Shown here: positions 53,001 through 59,576 of the stretch, one piece after another
Numbering within the stretch: position 1 is the stretch's first letter
Layout of the letters: the number at the start of each line of letters is the position of its first letter
DNA from: Niastella sp966211305
GTDB taxonomy: Bacteria; Bacteroidota; Bacteroidia; Chitinophagales; Chitinophagaceae
NCBI GenBank assembly: GCA_966211305.1
Contig: CBIHPC010000007.1
Location: 17,460-81,459, forward strand
Direction: 5' to 3'
DNA length: 64,000 nt
Notes under the pieces: model-generated
The model's input: only the letters and a program-made list of their open reading frames with translations
Databases searched by the model: none
What the model was told of the DNA's origin: nothing
Translations under genes and position numbers: made by a program

Positions 53001-53163
53001 AAGTACCTTTTACCATTATGGAAACGCTACTTAATACACTACTGTCTTTAGAAGAATGAACAACGCCCGTTACCTTGTTATTCCCTGCAGACAGGGTTGT
53101 TTGAGCTAAACAGGCAGAAGAAAGCAGCGCCAAAAGAAAAGCCATACAGGCAGCTAGTTTCAT
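50035..53163 (-). CDS. SusC/RagA-family TonB-linked outer-membrane protein
   Basis: 1042 residues, signal peptide ending SACLAQ. Residues about 28-112 are a carboxypeptidase-regulatory-like domain (VTGVVHSSKDSSVLSSVSIMV), then the SusC signature LSEVVVTTALGIKKQQKALGY, the plug (ITLRGVTPLIVIDGIPDPN, SISVLKGPAAGALYGALGI) and a barrel ending INLKF. It transports oligomers delivered by SusD across the outer membrane, powered by TonB. Divergent from a TetR regulator whose likely operator lies between. Confidence 0.92.
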   Translation of the reverse strand: MKLAACMAFLLALLSSACLAQTTLSAGNNKVTGVVHSSKDSSVLSSVSIMVKGTSRGTTTNMAGTYAITAGANEVLVFSLLGHITREVPVDGRTSIDVYMQVGETNQLSEVVVTTALGIKKQQKALGYAVQEVSGETMAKTKVPTAIGALTGKVAGLNVKNTTDLFQNPEITLRGVTPLIVIDGIPDPNADPYKLNADDIESISVLKGPAAGALYGALGINGAILYTTKKGRKGKLTVEVNSSTMFQTGYTRIPKVQTQYGNGDAGKYAYIDGSGNGTEGGGWIWGPKLDQKDPSTPSGYYETTQYNSPVDAATGKLVPLPWISRGKDNIKNFFRTGILSTNSVSASVGSEKGSFRMSASHIAQKGVVPNTGVNNSSFSFGGSYALTPKLSMDAKLTYNREYSDNYPTIGYGPPNILYNLLLWIGPDVDIRDLKDYWVKGKEGLQQKNYNLSWYNNPYFVVNELLNGYKRSNSFGQTTFDYQITNDLTAKLRTGFNQFSTDKDVKEPYSYIAYDYISKGNYSVTTSSYFDITTDLIINYKHRFSKNFNVNVTAGGANAYRNEKQVYTSTDGLTIPGFFNMSNSISPIVSSNYLRERRTASVYGMADIEAFRFLYFNFTGRYDKTSTLPLQNNGFFYPSAGISTVLSDVLDLPQPFSFLKARASWAKVNTGFISNGSDPYAHILTYNIGAKWNNVPSLRWPSRAIQPDLLPATVKSGEYGVVAGFFGNRITIDATYFRNREYNKIVEVAQSQASGFTSMLKNANVYERKGWEFMINGVPVKTGNFKWETGVNLSSMHVWLKDATDDPDGYYQNIKEGSRTDKIFISASRAPDGQAIYNSNGMQATDPYAQFFGYSDADWIYGWQNTFSYKNLSLSFSVDGRLGGLIYSTTNQKMWWGGTSPGTVNNFRDDANAGKATYVAPGVVVESGKADYDAHGNIISDTRKFAPNTKAVNYIGFMQTTSGQMLNNYFYYKGTYLKMRELVVSYNVPGKFTKGVFSSASVSFIGNNLFLLAKMPNVDPDSERDQLQTPSMRSMGININLKF

Positions 53164-53250
53164 ACTTGAAATGTTTGGAAATGATAAATGCGTTTACTGT
53201 AAAATGATTGCGTTGTCAAATATGGAGAAAAAAACAACCGCTAAAAATAA

Positions 53251-53268
53251 ATTGACTGTCCGTTCAAT
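53251..53268. promoter_or_regulatory. Probable TetR-type operator between SusC and TetR genes
   Basis: ATTGACTGTCCGTTCAAT has 5-bp inverted arms around 8 bases and the ACTGTCCGTTCA core typical of TetR-family sites. It lies 88 bases before the susC-like start and 127 bases before the TetR start. A TCAATTGA palindrome at 53338-53345 may be a second site; TATATTTG at 53359-53366 matches the -7 consensus for the TetR gene. Confidence 0.55.
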
Positions 53269-53394
53269 TAATTTATTTATTTGCTAATAAAAAGTTCGTA
53301 ATTACTTAACATGGAAATAAAATTTGAATTACCGGGTCAATTGAACAGGCAGGAACATTATATTTGTCGCCATTAAACTATTGCAACACATTGT

Positions 53395-54012
53395 ATGGGC
53401 AGGAAAAGTTTAAAAACACCGCGTCAGCAAGAGATCATCAAAGCATTTTACAAACTGGCAAAAAAAGAAGGGCTGGAGAATGCTTCCATAGCGAAAACTG
53501 CCGCCCTGCTCGATATGAACCCAAGCCTGGTATTGCATTATTTCCAGACAAAAGAATCGCTTGTATATGGATTAATAGAATATATACTCGATAAATACCT
53601 GCTGATATTTAAAATTTCATCGGAAGATGCTGCCAACCCGAAGAAAGCGTTGCTGAAAGTGATCGATAACATTTTCTCCACCAAATGGAATGTGCTTTTC
53701 GACGACAGCGTTTCGTATAGCTGTTATGCGCTTGCTTTTCGCGATAAAACCATTAAGGAAAAATACAAAAGGCTGTTGGACACGTTACGGCAGAACCTGC
53801 AACAACTGATCATGGATTGTAAGGCCCAGGGCATTCTTTCGGTAAAAGATCCGGCGCTTACTGCCGATCTTATTTTTGTACTGGTCGACGGGGCCTATTA
53901 TTATCTATGCCTTGTAAGCGACAAAGAAGAGTATAAGCAGAAGCTGGAGTTGTATAAGAAACAGGCCATGTCGCTGCTCAATTTCGCTTCTTCAGTACAA
54001 TTAGCAAAATAG
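53395..54012 (+). CDS. TetR-family transcriptional regulator
   Basis: 205 residues. The N-terminal HTH (RQQEIIKAFYKLAKKEGLEN, then ASIAKTAALLDMNPSLVLHYF and QTKESLVYGLIEYI) is typical; the ligand-binding C-terminal domain is mostly helical, with no identifiable ligand. It is divergent from the SusC-SusD-phosphodiesterase operon, suggesting control of that operon or autoregulation. Its 3' end overlaps the convergent small membrane protein gene by 35 bases. Confidence 0.9.
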   Translation: MGRKSLKTPRQQEIIKAFYKLAKKEGLENASIAKTAALLDMNPSLVLHYFQTKESLVYGLIEYILDKYLLIFKISSEDAANPKKALLKVIDNIFSTKWNVLFDDSVSYSCYALAFRDKTIKEKYKRLLDTLRQNLQQLIMDCKAQGILSVKDPALTADLIFVLVDGAYYYLCLVSDKEEYKQKLELYKKQAMSLLNFASSVQLAK

Positions 54013-54250
54013 CCATCAAAGCGATCAATCCCCAAACGATATTAACAAGTACATTAGGATAATCACGAATAAAAAGGGCATTTACGGTTAGCCCCAACGC
54101 CCCTACGACATTCAATACATGGTATGCTTTCTGGCCGGCTTTCAGTTTGTTAAGGCTGAGCAGTAAATAAGCCAGCAAATAAGCGAACGAGCCTACCCAC
54201 CCCAGCGTTAGAGAAAAACCTTTGCCTGTAAAAAGTAGAATAACTGCCAT
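53978..54250 (-). CDS. Small membrane protein of the CBU_0592 type
   Basis: 90 residues, three hydrophobic segments (about 14-32, 43-60, 65-86) and a basic C-terminus (LKKRN). LGWVGSFAYLLAYLLLSLNKL and VLNVVGALGLTVNALFIRDYPNVLVNIVW recall the CBU_0592 family of small inner-membrane proteins. Function unknown. It overlaps the TetR gene tail-to-tail by 35 bases. Confidence 0.6.
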   Translation of the reverse strand: MAVILLFTGKGFSLTLGWVGSFAYLLAYLLLSLNKLKAGQKAYHVLNVVGALGLTVNALFIRDYPNVLVNIVWGLIALMAILLIVLKKRN

Positions 54251-54405
54251 TAATGTATCAACCTGCTAAGGCCCTTTTTGAATTACGCTAAAATACGCCA
54301 CCTTTTTTTACGGGAAAGCAGTACCGGTTAATTATCTATTATATCTGTTGGCCCTGTATACCTTTCCTGGTGGGCACGTGGCATGGAAATTTTACGCAGG
54401 AATGG

Positions 54406-55533
54406 ATGCGCATATTGTTACTGATACTATTGGGCATTGGATATTTCTTAACGGGCGCCGCAGCGGATACTACCCGCCGGTTTTCCGTTATTGCCTATTA
54501 CAGCGGTAATGCCACGGATATCGATCGCTATGATATACAACCGCTCACCCATATTATTTACAGTTTTGCGTTGCTAAAGAATAACCGGCTGCATGTGAGC
54601 GCCGCAGCCGGAAGCATTTTGAAAAAACTGGTATCCCTGAAAAAAAAGCACCCGCATTTAAAAGTGGCGCTGGCCTTTGGCGGCTGGGGCGGTTGTAAAC
54701 CCTGCTCTGATTTATTTGCCGTGCCGGCAAACCGTACCGCATTTGCGCAATCGGTTCTGGCCATTTTACAGCAATATCGCCTCGATGGCATCGATATCGA
54801 CTGGGAATACCCCGCCATCGATGAAGGTCCGGCCGGCCACCCCTATAACGCTGCCGATAAACAAAACTTTACCGAACTGATGAAGGCCCTGCGCAATGTG
54901 CTGGGTAAAAAGTATGAGCTTAGTTTTGCCGCCGGCGTATTTCCCGAATATCTCTATAATTCAATAGAGTGGAAAAAGGTAATGTTCCTGGCCGACAGGG
55001 TTCATTTAATGAGTTACGATATGGTGAACAGGAAAAGCCCGTTCACCGGCCACCATGCAGCGTTATACTCCACCCCTTCGCAAACCATTTCTATCGACAA
55101 TACCATCCGTTTTTTGGATTCGTTACGCATTAACCGAAACAAAGTGGTTATCGGCGCTGCATTTTATTCGCGCACCTATACGGTGAACAGCACCAGGAAT
55201 AAAGGATTGTACCAACCAGCAAAATTTAAAGGCTTCGCCGTTTACAAAACGTACCGGCAACGTTTTACAAAAGAAAACGGGTTTACTTTTTATTGGGATG
55301 ATGTAGCAAAAGCGCCCTGGTGTTTTAGTCCAACCCAAAAGTTGTTTGCTACTTTCGATGATGAACGCTCCGTAACGCTCAAAACAAATTATGCCATCAA
55401 CAAAGGATTGAATGGGTTATTGATCTGGGAACTGCGGCAGGACGACGCCCGCCAAAGACTTTTGAAGGCCATTGCCAGGGCTGTTCGCAATAGCGGTAAA
55501 CGGTTGGTATCGCCGGGTCTTTCCTTATTCTAA
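54406..55533 (+). CDS. Glycoside hydrolase family 18 chitinase-like enzyme
   Basis: 375 residues from ATG 54406, which gives a signal peptide (MRILLLILLGIGYFLTGAAA); a GTG at 54370 would add 12 residues. The TIM barrel has FGGWGG (strand 3) and the catalytic motif DGIDIDWEYP with Glu134 as acid/base; DRVHLMSYDM and GLLIWELRQDD complete the site. Family 18 enzymes cut chitin or related N-acetylglucosamine polymers by substrate-assisted catalysis. No binding module or T9SS tail; it may be periplasmic or released. No chitin-uptake genes lie beside it. Confidence 0.92.
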   Translation: MRILLLILLGIGYFLTGAAADTTRRFSVIAYYSGNATDIDRYDIQPLTHIIYSFALLKNNRLHVSAAAGSILKKLVSLKKKHPHLKVALAFGGWGGCKPCSDLFAVPANRTAFAQSVLAILQQYRLDGIDIDWEYPAIDEGPAGHPYNAADKQNFTELMKALRNVLGKKYELSFAAGVFPEYLYNSIEWKKVMFLADRVHLMSYDMVNRKSPFTGHHAALYSTPSQTISIDNTIRFLDSLRINRNKVVIGAAFYSRTYTVNSTRNKGLYQPAKFKGFAVYKTYRQRFTKENGFTFYWDDVAKAPWCFSPTQKLFATFDDERSVTLKTNYAINKGLNGLLIWELRQDDARQRLLKAIARAVRNSGKRLVSPGLSLF

Positions 55534-55708
55534 GGATGGCTTTATAGCGATTATTACTTCTTTAATTTTATCTATACAATGGTTTCTATCTGCAATCGGC
55601 CAGGCTGCAGTTTTTCGGTGTAGTTTCAGGCTGTATCGTCGGGTGCCGAATATGGTATTTGTTCATCAGGCTGATGATGAATGATTACGTGCCATAAGTA
55701 TAGTTTCG

Positions 55709-56428
55709 TTACAAACCGGTTTTACCTTCGGCCCAATAGGCCTGCGCCAGGATATTTCCTGAAATTTTGTTTTGCTTTACTACCTTCCTGACGGTTTGCA
55801 CCGACCTCGCATTTCCGGTTAGAATAAAATTACCCTGGTGCCATTCCTTAACTTTAAAAAGCGGCAGTTCGTTGATCAGCGCTGCATCACAAAATGTTTT
55901 TCCCTTGGGAACAATAGTGTAATTATCCAATCCCAAAAGAGCGGGCACGTTTTGGTTTTCTTGATCAAGTTCAAAATAGAAACGATAGCGCTGATCATCT
56001 TTTTGAAAGACGTTCTGCAGCGAACAGGCCAGCCCCAGCGAAGTTTCATCGCCAAAAAAGTAATGTTGCTTCACCGCACTATCGTACATTTTTTTACCGC
56101 GCGGCGGAACCAGCCTGAGTTCATCGCCGGTTGTAAGATGATCGATATACCTGCTTCCCGGCGCCTTACCATGCAGATGAGCGATCATTTCCACAATACC
56201 TTTTTCCGTATCATGATACGATACGGTATAGTTCCGGTATTCGGTACCGCTTACGCGTACGGCCATGGCATAACCTGTCTGGAAATGGAGACCTTTAACA
56301 TCTCCGTGTAAACGTATTCTTTTGATATGAGAATTGATATATTCAGCAGCGGTTACCCGCATCAAAGGCATTTTGCCGCTCAACAACGTTTCAACCGTAT
56401 CGTTTAACCATTTCGGAGCCTTGGGCAT
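55709..56428 (-). CDS. Siderophore-interacting protein (SIP-type ferric reductase)
   Basis: 239 residues. The FAD-binding part has RIRLHG, RNYTVSYHD (R-x-Y-T/S) and the phosphate-binding PGSRYIDHL; the C-terminal NAD(P)H/SIP domain has YFFGDETSLGLA, FILTGNARSVQTVRKVV and the end AQAYWAEGKTGL. SIPs reduce ferric siderophores in the cytoplasm to free iron. An AraC-type gene 76 bases upstream on the same strand is the likely regulator. Confidence 0.87.
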   Translation of the reverse strand: MPKAPKWLNDTVETLLSGKMPLMRVTAAEYINSHIKRIRLHGDVKGLHFQTGYAMAVRVSGTEYRNYTVSYHDTEKGIVEMIAHLHGKAPGSRYIDHLTTGDELRLVPPRGKKMYDSAVKQHYFFGDETSLGLACSLQNVFQKDDQRYRFYFELDQENQNVPALLGLDNYTIVPKGKTFCDAALINELPLFKVKEWHQGNFILTGNARSVQTVRKVVKQNKISGNILAQAYWAEGKTGL

Positions 56429-56504
56429 TTTTACTTTTTATTTATGCTGCAAAGTAAAAAGCCTTGTTGGGTTGAGAAATGACCATACCGGCGTAGCTAT
56501 TGGA

Positions 56505-57362
56505 CTAATCGCGGTTTTTATTCCGGAAAGTGAGTGCGGTCATTCCGGTGACCCTGGTAAACAACCGGGAAAAATAAGGATAATCATCATACCCCAGTTC
56601 ATCGGCTATTTCTTTTACCGATTTGCCGGAATGATAAAGGAGCCGTTTTGCTTCCATTATAACCCGTTGCTGGATGTGATAGCTTACGGGAAAACCGGTT
56701 ATATTCCTGACGCATTCATTGAGATAAGAAGCGGAAATATTCAAAACGCCGGCGTAGTCGGACGGACGTTTGTATTCGATAAAATGTTTGTCAAGGGCGA
56801 GCCTGAAGGCCCGGGTAATTTCTTCAAAACGGGTAGTGCCCTCCGCCTTTTTCAATTGCCCTGTAAATTGGGAAACAAACAAACCGACAAAAGTATTACA
56901 ACTGTCCCTCAGCAATGACAACTGTAGTTTATTATCTTTTCTTTCAAAAAGGGTTATACATAATGAGATAGACTGAATAAAAACGGCAAGATCATCAGCA
57001 GGCAAGGTCAACGATCGGGCCGGGGTAATATCATCGAGCAATTTCAGGTAAGCGGCATTGAGGTTATCGTTGCTGATGGCCAGCAAATAAAAATCGGCAT
57101 TTTTGACGTTATCAAAACGATGTACCTGGTTGGGATGAATATACAGAACGGCGGATCTGTTCAACTGACGTTTTTCAAAATCAACTTCATAAAAGGATGA
57201 CCCTTTTACCTGCAGAATGAAAATATGGAAGTCGTGGCGGTGTGAATGACTGGCTTCGTCGGGCGTACGAAAATTGCCCGACGACATTCTTCCAACAGCA
57301 ATTCCTTTTTCAAACTCTTTTGTCAATGACTGCACAGGAATGGTGCCCGCTTTTTTCGACAT
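56505..57362 (-). CDS. AraC-family transcriptional regulator
   Basis: 285 residues. The N-terminal cupin has SHSHRHDFHIFILQVKG (His-rich, metal- or ligand-binding) and LYIHPNQVHRF. The C-terminal HTH pair is PSDYAGVLNISASYLNECVR and KSVKEIADELGYDDYPYFSR with the family end TGMTALTFR. It is adjacent to, and co-directional with, the siderophore-interacting protein, so control of iron release is likely. Confidence 0.9.
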   Translation of the reverse strand: MSKKAGTIPVQSLTKEFEKGIAVGRMSSGNFRTPDEASHSHRHDFHIFILQVKGSSFYEVDFEKRQLNRSAVLYIHPNQVHRFDNVKNADFYLLAISNDNLNAAYLKLLDDITPARSLTLPADDLAVFIQSISLCITLFERKDNKLQLSLLRDSCNTFVGLFVSQFTGQLKKAEGTTRFEEITRAFRLALDKHFIEYKRPSDYAGVLNISASYLNECVRNITGFPVSYHIQQRVIMEAKRLLYHSGKSVKEIADELGYDDYPYFSRLFTRVTGMTALTFRNKNRD

Positions 57363-57433
57363 GGTAGTGAATATTCACGATGAAGGTTAATACCTTAAAT
57401 TTCCGCTATAATACAACACTTAGAGCGGAAAAC

Positions 57434-57466
57434 AAAAAAGCCTTCAACTGCTGAGTGTTGAAGGCT
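57434..57466 (-). terminator. Rho-independent terminator of the methyltransferase gene
   Basis: GCCTTCAAC pairs with GTTGAAGGC around an 8-base loop, with six T following on the minus strand, 19 bases after the stop. Confidence 0.8.
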
Positions 57467-57484
57467 TCGTATGATCTTTCCGTT

Positions 57485-58330
57485 TTATTTCTTCACCGTT
57501 ACCCGCATAAAGGTAGCGGGAATGGAAGTTTTATCTGGATCACCGCTTTTGTTCTCGCGGATAAACAATTCTTCCAGCTCACGTTGCAGTTCGGCGGCTT
57601 TGCCATTTTTTTCCGCGGCTTCGAATGCATTCATGGTTGGGCCGTAAAAATTCTTAAACCTGCCTACCATTTCAACAGGCGAAAACAGTGCAATGAAAGT
57701 ATACGTATCTTTTTCAAATGAAATATTTTCAGGCGGTATACCGGCGCTGCCAAAACGCTCGATGATATTGCTTTCCACGCCCCAGAGCATGGGGCTGATA
57801 AAACCTTCGGGTGGCGGCGGCGTATAGGCAGAACTGATCTTTAAGATCTGTGCCACCAGCGTGGGATCGCCGGGGATCCAGTTGCCCATTACGATGCGGC
57901 CGCCGGTGCGCGTTACCCGTACCATTTCTTTAGCTACATCAAATGGTTTGGGGGCGAACATGGCACCGAAAATGCTTACTACAAGGTCGAAACTTTCATC
58001 TGGTATCCCTTCGAGGTTGGTGGCGTCGCCTTCGCGGATAGTTATATTCGTTAGCCCTTCCTCTTTTATTCGTTTGTTACCGGCCTTCACAAGATTGCTG
58101 GCAATATCTACCCCGGTTACATTGGCCCCAAGCCGGGCGGCAGGAAGGGCCGTAGTACCATCACCACAAGCAAGATCGAGTACATCCATACCAGGGGTGA
58201 TACCCAATTTGTCGATCAGCGCCGCACCACTGTCACGCATGGTTTCTGCTATGCGGGTAAAATCGCCTTTTTCCCATAATGCTTTGTTGGCGTTCACGGC
58301 AGTTGACTGCACGGGTGTTGTTTCATTCAT
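57485..58330 (-). CDS. Class I SAM-dependent methyltransferase (UbiE-like)
   Basis: 281 residues. Motif I VLDLACGDGTTAL (about residues 50-62), GVDIASNLV (ribose-binding acidic), IREGDATNLEG and DLVVSIFGAMFAPKP (motif IV) are those of Methyltransf_11/UbiE-type enzymes. A Pro-rich loop (YTPPPPEGFISP) precedes the substrate-binding C-terminal half. Solitary gene with its own terminator. The acceptor is unknown. Confidence 0.85.
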   Translation of the reverse strand: MNETTPVQSTAVNANKALWEKGDFTRIAETMRDSGAALIDKLGITPGMDVLDLACGDGTTALPAARLGANVTGVDIASNLVKAGNKRIKEEGLTNITIREGDATNLEGIPDESFDLVVSIFGAMFAPKPFDVAKEMVRVTRTGGRIVMGNWIPGDPTLVAQILKISSAYTPPPPEGFISPMLWGVESNIIERFGSAGIPPENISFEKDTYTFIALFSPVEMVGRFKNFYGPTMNAFEAAEKNGKAAELQRELEELFIRENKSGDPDKTSIPATFMRVTVKK

Positions 58331-58424
58331 TGTTCACGTTTTTGAAGTTAAGAATGGAGAGGTCTTCAGTGGTAGCGAAAGGAGTTAAATAAGGCACGAA
58401 GCTTATGAAGATACAAAACTCCCG

Positions 58425-59120
58425 TCAAACCCTCCCTTCCAACATGGGAACAAATGAAAAATGATCGAATACCTCCTCCCTGAAATGCCGGCCGGCCTCG
58501 CGGGTAACGCGTATCATGCGCTGGCTGCCCTGCAATCCTACAGGGGCTACCAGCAAACCACCAACACGCAGTTGTTCAATTAATACAAGCGGCACCTCTT
58601 CTGGCGCAGCTGTGATCAGTATTTTATCGAATGGCGCCTCTGCGGGCCAACCCCTGAAGCCATCGCCATAACAAAAATGAAGATTGGGAAAATTGGTAAG
58701 AAAATTAAAGTTGCGGATGCGGTCGTACAGTTTTTTTTGCCGTTCGATGGTATATACTTCAGCGCCCATTACCGCCAGGATGGCCGCCTGGTAGGCGCTG
58801 CCGGTGCCTACTTCCAGGATCTTATCACCGGGTTGCACCTGTAATAATTCCGTTTGGTAAGCTACTGTATATGGCTGCGAAATGGTTTGCCCCTCACCTA
58901 TGGGAAATGCGCGGTCAGCATACGCCATGTTTTCCATGCCCGCCGGCATAAACAGGTGCCTCGGTAACTGACTGATCGCTTCCAGCACCCGCTCATCGGA
59001 TATGCCTTTATTGGCAATACTGTCAGCCAGTTGCTGCCTGCGCCTGGCCTGTCTTAACGTATCGACATAACCATGCAGATAAATTTTTCTATCGTGTTGC
59101 CTGTAATTCATATGGGCCAT
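58425..59120 (-). CDS. pcm: Protein-L-isoaspartate O-methyltransferase
   Basis: 231 residues (a second ATG three codons later, MNYRQHD, is also plausible). It repairs isoaspartyl residues in damaged proteins using SAM. PCMT signatures are present: ISDERVLEAISQLPRHLFMP, the substrate loop GEGQTISQPYTVAYQTELL, motif I ILEVGTGSAYQAAIL, and DKILITAAPEEVP. The C-terminus FSFVPMLEGRV matches the family. Monocistronic by appearance; divergent from the GH9 cellulase. Confidence 0.93.
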   Translation of the reverse strand: MAHMNYRQHDRKIYLHGYVDTLRQARRRQQLADSIANKGISDERVLEAISQLPRHLFMPAGMENMAYADRAFPIGEGQTISQPYTVAYQTELLQVQPGDKILEVGTGSAYQAAILAVMGAEVYTIERQKKLYDRIRNFNFLTNFPNLHFCYGDGFRGWPAEAPFDKILITAAPEEVPLVLIEQLRVGGLLVAPVGLQGSQRMIRVTREAGRHFREEVFDHFSFVPMLEGRV

Positions 59121-59576
59121 TGAGCCTGTACTTAAATAGCATCAATTCTCCTGCCAGGCCACCATCCGGTGTTACGCCATCACCGCCGGTGCTCAAAAAC
59201 GATCACTGCGTTCTTTTTCATATGTGTTTTTTAAAAAATCGTTCTGGTTTACCCCGAACGACTGATTCCAACCGGGGACCATTTTTACCGGACGGCACCG
59301 CATCATTTTTGTATCACCTAATGTTAATAAATAGTACAGGCATAACCATCTGTAAATATCTTTTTCTGCTAAATTTGCTAAAGGATCGATCTATACCCCC
59401 ATTAGCATATACCCTTCGCCCTGGCACCCCCCGATCGTAACAATAGCAAGTTGATTTTTTTTTGATGTAAACCGCTTTACCGGCATTCTGTATTCATGCA
59501 CAAATGACTATGGAAGGCCGGGCGCTAAACTATTGATGATATGTATTGAATTTTATTACATTAAACCTTTAACACC
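59121..59576. other. Long divergent intergenic region upstream of the GH9 cellulase
   Basis: About 455 bases. A 106-codon frame from 59120 lacks any domain or signal peptide and is not believed. TAAATTTG at 59370-59377 matches the -7 consensus without a clear -33 partner. The length suggests a regulated promoter; I see no RNA gene or repeat. Confidence 0.5.

Noticed and set aside
55838..56918. Two long plus-strand frames opposite the SIP and AraC genes
   Set aside because: Antisense shadows of genes with clear family motifs.
59120..59440. 106-codon frame upstream of the GH9 cellulase
   Set aside because: Composition looks random (many Pro/Arg/Cys), no domain, occupies a promoter region.
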